Shown in pieces: positions 56,145-64,000 of a stretch of DNA of 64,000 nucleotides. Source of the DNA: Sympetrum striolatum (taxonomy: Eukaryota; Arthropoda; Insecta; Odonata; Libellulidae); NCBI GenBank assembly GCA_947579665.1, contig OX388347.1, positions 19,336,562-19,400,561 on the forward strand, in the 5' to 3' direction. The first letter of the stretch is position 1, and every line of letters begins with the position of its first letter. The notes beneath the pieces were generated by a model. It saw only the letters and a list, made by a program, of their open reading frames with translations. It did no database searches and was not told where the DNA came from. Both the position numbers and the translations under genes were made by a program.

Positions 56145-59100
56145 ATCAGGACATGTCTGCAGAAGCATTAATCTTCGTAGTCAGTTGTATTGCTGTACCG
56201 TAGACGTCGTCACAGCGTGATCATTATTTTGGTATATAAATCACTTTCTGTGTATGGGTTTCGTAGTCTTTTGTTTTAATCGTTCGTGCACCTTTCTTTA
56301 GCGTGAATAACCTTGGGATGGTCGTCTGACAGTGACGTCCCTGTCAAGGTTATCGGCGTCCCTATCAAGCGCTTTTTCCCAAATGTTTAAGTCGAGCGGA
56401 CCGAAGCCAATGGCTGCTACAAAAAAGGGACTTCTGTTTCCTCGTTGTCAAGGCCCTGAAGTCATTATTCGGGAGCGGAAGTTCTATTTTTAGAACGAGA
56501 TTGTTGTCGGTCGTTCGACCACCTCATGTTTATGCGAACTTTTTCGATGCAAATTCTTTTGCGATTTTCTGCCGCTTCGTACGATTGTTATCTTTTGAAC
56601 AACGTTTAACGATGTAAAAATACTTTCAGGATAGCCAGTAAAAGTTCTGTTACCGTTAGTTGTGTCCGACATTGACGATAAAATTATAAAGAAGGTTTTT
56701 ATTAGGGCAAAATTGATACTGGAAAGCGTAGTAGAAACATTAACAGGGTTGTTTTAAAATGACATGAATTTGATGGAATCTGAGTTGAACGTTGAAATAA
56801 TTTTAGAGTTGATTAATGTAAATTTTGAAATTCTTGAGCATTTCTTAGGGTTTTGTATAGATATGGGAATATTTAGTTCGCTTTTCACTTTATTTAGGAT
56901 AATCTGTTTGCAAAGAAAATGTTTCATCTGATAACGCGTGATTCTACTATAATGAAAATGTTTTCGTATTTTTTAGGCACGTAACGAAAGCTCGATCGGT
57001 TTGCGATTATTTTGGAGGTTGCACACGCGTATAAGTGTCAATGAAAGTGTCACAGATAAGAAATTGTCGATTAGCCGAGGTATCGTTGTATCTAATTCTT
57101 GCATTAGTTTACTGATTCTTTTCTTCATTCAATAAGTGGCTAACACTTGTATGATTTTATGTATTTTCCCTTCGATATTCCCATCAGTCGTTGTATTTCT
57201 CTCAATTTTCTGCTGCAATATTCCTCTCTACCCATTTTATGGCACATACAGTATGTTACACATGTTAACATACACGTTAATTATTTTAGACCTTTGGTGT
57301 AGTTTAGATAGACTAGGAAATGGCAGCTAAAATTTTTCTAATAATATTAAATTTCTTTTAAAATTTATTCCCTTCCTGCAGATAGTAGTATAAATCAATT
57401 TTAAATTCGTTTATGTTTTGGAAGAACTTCCTCATCTTTCAGAAAATTTCTGAGGAGAACAAAGACAAATATTCGCAATTCGGAAGACGTCGTTTTGTAG
57501 TTGAGACATGACATGACTTCGAGGCTTCCACTGCGGGAATCAAAATCAATAGTCAATCTTATGGGAGGTGGATGACAGAAATAACTTCCAAGTATAATAG
57601 GGCTTGTCAAATCCTCGGAAGTCTTTCTGCAGATGTCGCAGTTCAGTATTTTCAGCTAAAGGACGTTTGAGTCCGATTTAGAGAATTAGAAGTATATATG
57701 AAGGGATGAAAGTGATTGTTGAATTTATGAGTACAGGTGTTTTTTTACTAGCAGGTGATCGCCTTTTAGTGGTTGTTTGGTGATGTAATGGTTTGTCATT
57801 TTAGGGTTATAGTTTTGAGTGATATAATGGTGGATGTAAACCGGTGTTTTAAATTCATTCTTCAATTCTGCTCTGCGTTGCTATTGGAGACTGAAACTTT
57901 TTTGCTGCGAAAAGGCGTCATGGTTCCCAAAGGGTAGAATTTCCGTTGACTTTTTTGCTTTTTACTCATTTTGCTTAACGACGGTAACGAAAAAAAGATC
58001 GTATTTTCGTCCTCTTAGTCATCGTTTGTCGTCATTCTTGTGACTTCTCACAATTAAAAGGCATTTCGGGAGGCGAGGAAGGGAACAGAAGCTGGATTGA
58101 TCTTTCCAGTGGAATCTTCAAGCTCTCTTCAGATAGAATCAAAATCCATCAGGAGCGAAAGTGAAACCAACTTTTACTAGGCCAAAGAATAATCAAATAA
58201 TCATCTAAAATATTTATCTTAATATTATTTATTATTATCACTCTTCTTCTGCTCAAATATTTATCGCGTGTCATCGTCATAAATATTTATTCGTCGTGTG
58301 TTTTGTGATGTTCTTTTATATTTCTCTTACTGGTTATTACAGTTGTTTCTTTCAATGCTGATTTTACTGTTTGATTAGGTGTTTATTGTAGCATTGTATC
58401 CGCTGTCACCAGTTCTTGCACCAATCTGCCGTGTTTTATTGGTTATGATGACACAACTTTGACAGTGACCGAGTAACCTTTCTTCAGAATGAAAACCCAA
58501 TTCGCGACTCACCTTGACTCCGAAACGTTATTTTTTCTTCGAAAAATTATTGATCGAATTGAGCGAATTTTCCTGCGGCGTATTCGAACATTTTCTCCCA
58601 TTTCCCTTTTCATTAAGGAATTTTATGCCTGATATTTGACTTCTATGATATTTTACTGTATCAGTACCTTTGCTTTCATGTCGTTTCTGTTTTTGATGAT
58701 TTTTTCATTCCATCTAAGAGTCGTTGCCTTTAAATATGTTAGAAAAGACCTTTCATTTACGTAACCTTCCTTCTAATAGAAAGTCTTTTAATTTTAATTG
58801 CAATTATATTTTGATTTCAACGAAATTACTGGTCATTGTGTCCGTTTGGTTGATGTTAGTAGTAAATAAGCTAAGTGATTCAGAGTGAGAACACAGTGGC
58901 AGTAATGACAGATGTTCTAAGTTTCATAGGCCACTTAACTAGACTTAGAATTGAACAATTTATGCAAAATTTTCACCGTATAACGTTTTTATTACCAATC
59001 CATAATCATATAAGTGTTATCTGCCCCTTTTTTCTTTTCAGAAAATCTGTTATACTTGATCCCTGACCCTATACTTCTCTATTTATCCACCGTGTGATTA

Positions 59101-62100
59101 ATTGTGTGTGAAGTTGAGCTGGATTTGATCAGAAAAAATATTAATACTTGTTTTTTTAATTAGCTTATTTTAAATTGAATATCATCTGATGTCCAATCCC
59201 ACGTATTCGTCCTTACGATTCTTTCCATAGTGTTGCTATATGAAAACTTGCCGTTCTTTCAACAAATATTGCCCATTTTTTATCATTTTGTCTTCAGTAT
59301 TAGTATTTTTATAGCCTTAAACTTCCGTTGAACCATTAATAATATTTTTTTAATAAAGTGTTAACTTATCTTACAAGTAAGGGCAATACGTTAACCTAAA
59401 TATGGAAGTGGCGGTGACTGTAACATAAAACCATACCACCAAACTAAACTAAGAAAAACTTTAGTTTTGAAAAAATATCCAAAGAATTGTTAACCTGAGC
59501 ATGTTGTTTATTCTGAGACGTTGTAATTGGTTGGTGTGGTTGATAAGTTTGTATCACTGCGATGCGGTACCTATTGAGGAAATTATACCAAAGGAAGTTG
59601 CCAGATTTTTGGAATTTATTAGTAACACGATGATTATGATCCAATATATCTTTCTTCTCTCGTTCAATAAGAGTTAGGGGGGGGGGGGTTGTTACTTATC
59701 TTTTCGTTTCTCAGTTTGAAAGCAATCATAAATACTACCGAAGCACGGTTTTCCCGAAAGGTGAAGAGATAAAAATCTACGATGAAACCTACGTCTGAAG
59801 CTTGTGCAATCACAATAGAAGACGCAAGAATCGCGGATATTTGATCTTCGTGATCTATGGATCGAGTTTCAACACAAATTACGAAGTGCCGCGTCTTTTA
59901 CTTTCCTTTCTACAAATCTCCGATCACGTATCTATGAATGCGCTATGGAATCTCCCACTTTTTATTTCCATCGATGATTCACGCGACTGAATTATCCCCC
60001 GATTCGTATTCTCCTCGTTTCATTTGCTTCCGGTTGGCTTTACCCGGCAAATCGAGGAAACCTTTTACAACTATTCACAGCTGGGGTATTACTTTTAAAG
60101 ATGTGCTTAAAGGGCAATGAAAGCCTTTTCTGAAGTAATGGGTGTTGATTTGGAAATGTTTTCAGTAATTTCTGAGATAGTGTAGCTTAATCATTCTTAT
60201 GTTATTATTAATTATAATCAATCAAATCTTTGGAAATACTAAAAACTTACCTAACTTACTTAAAACTTAGTTCCAAATTACAATTAAACTAGTAAATATT
60301 ATAGTAATTATTAATGAAAACGTTAAAAAATCTACGGCATATGAATGTAATTATAGCTACTCGTTTATAAGGTGATTTTTATTTTTTTTTATTCTGATAA
60401 AATCCCCCTTAACTTATAGGGTCCTATATACCTGTGCTCAGGTGGAAAAAGTCTGCCGTTGTCAGAAATCGGTTTGTAATTACCCAATTAACAATTCCTT
60501 GCCAATTTTCTCTTAGTAATCAGCTGATTCCTCAATTAGTGTAAGTTTATTGGTTTCTATTTTTATTTTGGAATATATCTGTAGCTGCTGTATTTCCCAT
60601 CCTAGGCTTATACTGGAGTCAATTCGTTTCCCCAGTTTTTTTAAATTTGGTTCCTCGGCTTATATTCGTGTCTGCTTATACTCGAATATATACGGTAATT
60701 AATGTTGCTTAAAATGTATTTCCATTTTTTGTCGTTATTTGCTGCTTCATTATAAAACACAGATGTCCGTATGCTAACGTGTAAATCAAGGAACTTAGAT
60801 TATTTTTCTACGTATTCAGTTACCTTTTTATCGTATGTTGATTTTCATTATTTGGTCTAATTAATAGAATTATAAGGATTGAGGGGGATTAATCAAGGTG
60901 AGAAAGAATGAAAAACGTAAAATGAAAAACAAATCGGAAATAATGGTGGAAATAACTAAGAAAAATTTCATGAGAATTTTTCTTACCTATTTCCATAATG
61001 CAGTTTCACCTATTATCACCTTCTTCAATCAATTTTATTAAAACATCGACGTATTCCATCTAGGTTATTACTATTTCGAATCTAAAGCATGACTAGATGA
61101 GAAAAATAGGAATTTTGACTGCATTTTATACCTTCCCGCTGAGAGAATATTTCAGTCAAAATCTTCAACTTAAAGGTGAGAGAATTGTTTTACTCTACTA
61201 AAGATGCTTCTAATACGAAGATGGTCGTTTATCAGTCTTAGATAGCTACTCAATTTCACCCGGAAAAGATTTTCTTTCCTTTTTTCCCTAGAATTCTTCA
61301 ATCTTTTCATTCTAAACTAGGTCCCCTTAATTTATACGCTGCACTTTCATTTCCACTTCCTACGTCAGTATTCTGATACTACATTTTGTATTTCCTTTTT
61401 TGTTTGCCCTTCCATTCACTTTCTCCGCACCACACCCACACGTTAACCCATTCATCCACAGACCTTTTACTTACATTCTCTAGCCAAACCTGGATCAAGA
61501 TCTATGATTATATATGGGTTGGTGTTAAGAAGATTGCCTACGAGAGTGAGATTCGGTTGTCGTGAGTGTCTAGATCAAATCGCTCCTAAATTTACGGTTC
61601 ACCTATACATCACGTTGTCTTTAAGTTATTTTCTTGTTTTTTTTTTTTCATTTCTTTTTTAGTTTATATGTATTGGTCTCCCAAACTGTTGAGCGCTTAT
61701 CGGCGTCGAATGTTTTTTGGCCTAAGAAAAAATAAGCTAGCAAAAGTAGGTAAATGTAACAATGGTAGCATATATATCGCAATTTTAAGAGCATTAATGT
61801 TTTACGGGTTTTTAGAATAAATTAAGTACGAATTTTCTACTTATTTTTGTTGAATGAATGAATTTATCTACCTTTTTTAACTGCTGAATAATTTTCCAAT
61901 TTCAGATGATTTCCATGTTCAACGTTAAAATGAAAGTATCCCTCTTCTCTCTATGGAGAAATATTTAATTGAATAGTATAAAATAAAATTAAATTTTTGA
62001 CTTGCTCACACGTACCTAATTCCTTGTATAGGAACAAGGGCACCAAAAATACTTGCAGTTATGTCTAAAAACCTGCGTAGCATTTAATAATCTTTAATAT

Positions 62101-62955
62101 TATTTTTATGATCCATATTTTGTATTATCAATTCATGTGAATGGCTCTATATCTTTGGTGTATTCATTCCATTCAAAATCTTCAGTTTTAAATCACGAAG
62201 AAAACTACTCAAATAGCTAACTGCAAAACATTAGCTTTGTTCATAAACTTCAATCTCTATAGGGTATGCATCCTCTTTCTCTCTTCATTTTCACCCGGAG
62301 AAGCTATTCGAAGACTATAAACTAAGAATCTTTATTATGCGGTTTGGCCCGCTAAAGAAGCGTTCTTTTCTTTCTTCATTTTCAATCAGAGAAGATGATG
62401 ATCGCTGCGGATGATACATGCTACTATAGTTAGAGAGGCGTTGTTTGATTTCTCCGGGCAAACACAATTTCGTGCGTATGTTTTCCAATCTCTATGGGGA
62501 ATGGGAAAGACGCACTTTCGATCCCTTATCAGGTCGTTCCTAATTTTCGTGATCGTGATTGCGATCCCACGTTCTTTTCTCGCTCGTAGATCTCCCAGGA
62601 AGTGGGTCGGACCCCACACGACTTGCCCAAAATTCTTCCTTCACATCCCCGAAATTAAATTATTCGCCGTATGCTCCTGGAAACAAGGAGCTTGGAGACG
62701 CGTGCTCCAGCACTGACGGGTTGAAACTTTCTAGCGCCTTTTCCTATTTATTTAAAACCTCGTTTTAGAAACTAAGCGTTAGCTAAATTGATAGTCGTAG
62801 AAAAATAGGGTAGATGTAGTAACTGATTTGAAGATAAAGGTTTGATTCGTTTTAGGAAGGTACGTGGTGATAGATTCTGAAAGAGTTAGGTTGGGAAACG
62901 GCAGAATCAGGGAGTTTTAAGAAACTATTTCCGATATAATTTGAGGTATAAGATC
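56145..62955. other. Long stretch without a supported gene
   Basis: Nearly 7 kb of AT-rich DNA with short frames only. GC-richer pieces at 56330-56650, 59890-60120 and 62400-62720 (the last open for 101 codons plus and 77 minus) show no domains. An 11-base G run sits at about 59678. A loose local echo (CTTTCTCTCTTCATTTTCAC and CTTTTCTTTCTTCATTTTCA) occurs near 62275 and 62365. I saw no RNA genes or element ends. Confidence 0.4.
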
Positions 62956-62961
62956 AAGATA

Positions 62962-63037
62962 TATAATAATAATAATAATAAATGGCCTTTATTCGGGCGA
63001 GATTGAGACTAGAAAGTCTCTTCTTACACCTAACCCA
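62962..63037 (-). repeat. Repeat family R4 with (ATT)n tail, copy 4
   Basis: Virtually the same as 22640-22710: an (ATA)n run, then AATGGCCTTTATTCGGGCGA, then GACTAGAAAGTCTCTTCTTA, then CACCTAACCCA. Near identity with a copy 40 kb away suggests recent activity. Confidence 0.65.
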
Positions 63038-63039
63038 TC

Positions 63040-63938
63040 GTCTTATGCGAAACAGAAAGAAAGAGATAGTTTGCAAAAGTACGCGAAGAAACTAGTATGT
63101 GGATTTTTAAAAAACCTAAGCTGAGGGCTCAGGAAAAAAATTTCCACTGCAGGAAAACACTCACAGGAAGGGGAGTGTGAAAAACCTGCGAAATCTACAA
63201 TAGAAAATTATATTTTTGATGAAGGAGAAAGAAAAGGATTATGATAGACAGGCAGTGAAAATATAAAAATTGTACAAAAAGAAAGGAGAAAAATACATAA
63301 CTGCATTACAAACAATCAGATAAAATAAATCAACTTCACTAAACTGACATTAATTATAGATGAATTAAAATAAATGTTGAATAATGGGAGATAAATCTCA
63401 AAGAAATGAAGAAAATGAAATTACATTGAGAAAAACATACAAATGAAACATTAAAAGGTCTAGTACACTGAAAATAATAAAAAACATAGTTCATAGGAAA
63501 GAGTTAAAAGACAAAAAGAGAAAATAAACAAAATCAGGTAGACATATATTGGTGGAAGGCTGATGTGTCTTAAATTTGTGAAATAATTTCGATTATTTAT
63601 TGTAAGGTTTGACACGGATTTCTTCCAAACCTCCCTTTCATGATAATTTAGGTTTATTTCTTTCAAATTTTTGAATTTTTGAAATGCTAATATAAATAAT
63701 ATTATAGTAAATAAAATATACCTGAAACGAATGATTTATAATATAAACATTTCACGACGGTGGTTTTAATCGAACTATTCCCCGAAGTCGGATTATTCTT
63801 TCACAGTCGGCTCTCGTTTATCCCGGTTTATCAGTTGCAGGTTCTTCCGTGATAGATTCATTTCCGAGAAGTAGGATTTTCTATTTATAAATGGATTATT
63901 TTCGTCGTTAGAGTATAGAAACCCGCTTTACAACCTAA
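63040..63938. other. No gene seen
   Basis: A-rich on the plus strand to about 63540, then ordinary AT-rich DNA. The 68-codon minus frame (63460-63666) looks random. Confidence 0.45.
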
Positions 63939-63939
63939 A

Positions 63940-64000
63940 TACGAGGGTGGTCTGAAAAGTTTCCGACATTTCGTCATTTCTCGACATGTTTTCTGAAGAT
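63940..64000 (+). mobile_element. Left end of a mariner-type transposon, running off the window
   Basis: TACGAGGGTGGTCTGAAAAG, then TTTCCGAC begins at 63940. TACGAGGGTnGT followed by GAAAAGTTTC is the typical mariner terminal inverted repeat next to a TA target. The rest of the element, including any transposase, is outside the window. The subfamily cannot be given. Confidence 0.75.

Noticed and set aside
1..64000. CRISPR arrays, bacterial operons or integrated bacterial or viral genes
   Set aside because: No regularly spaced short repeats with unique spacers, no gene-dense stretches, and no viral polymerase, capsid or integrase motifs were recognised; all recognised coding remnants are eukaryotic transposons.

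Overview
The window reads as transposon-rich, gene-poor nuclear DNA from an animal, most likely an arthropod (probably an insect). It is AT-rich, has no long open frames and no operon-like packing, and the one gene-like structure has a GT-AG intron. Everything I can name is a eukaryotic mobile element or a repeat: Harbinger/HARBI1, piggyBac, hAT, mariner, RTE and other non-LTR retrotransposons, tRNA-derived SINEs, and a Penelope-type hammerhead motif. I found no host protein-coding exon I would defend; the window may be intronic or intergenic. The species cannot be fixed from what I see.

Layout. 0-2 kb: two broken HARBI1-like transposase copies facing opposite ways, plus a fragment resembling the Harbinger accessory (SANT/Myb-like) protein. 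2.7-3.9 kb: a tRNA-like SINE head and a complete non-autonomous piggyBac-like element with TTAA duplications. 5.5-14.5 kb: palindromic repeats, a long-stem hairpin insertion at 7.1 kb, and many copies of two dispersed families (R1, recognised by GGTACAGGATGAAG and ACTGAGGTATGAG; R3, recognised by GATACGCGACAGTAA or by a GGCAGGGGGTGTA segment). 15-19.3 kb: short tandem arrays and two copies of an element starting TACTTTCTTCATATAC that differ by one internal unit of about 312 bp. 19.5-27 kb: an RTE-type fragment, four copies of an (ATT)n-tailed family (R4; the fourth is at 63 kb), and a non-LTR ORF C-terminus. 29-36 kb: SINE, R3 copies, a tandem duplication of about 261 bp, a hAT-type MITE, an inverted pair of hammerhead-like motifs, and another hairpin insertion. 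41-56 kb: a 121-bp duplication, three hairpin insertions with target duplications plus a related foldback, a decayed LINE, and a 17-bp satellite. The last 60 bp open a mariner-type element.

The most interesting signal is a group of small insertions (654-772, 7106-7303, 35757-35884, 44656-44771, 48916-49053, 50094-50292) with one architecture: target-site duplication of 12-15 bp, a single-copy module of about 33-48 nt, a long near-perfect hairpin (25-67 bp arms), then the second target-site duplication. Four share a related module (core ACTTCGTGG or ACTTGGTGG), yet the hairpin sequences mostly differ. One carries a tRNA-like sequence in its loop. One sits inside the HARBI1 coding exon. The target duplications look like those of LINE-mediated retroposition, and the hairpin ends suggest snap-back or template-switch copying. 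Coordinates of diffuse repeat copies are approximate; sequence identities were judged by eye.
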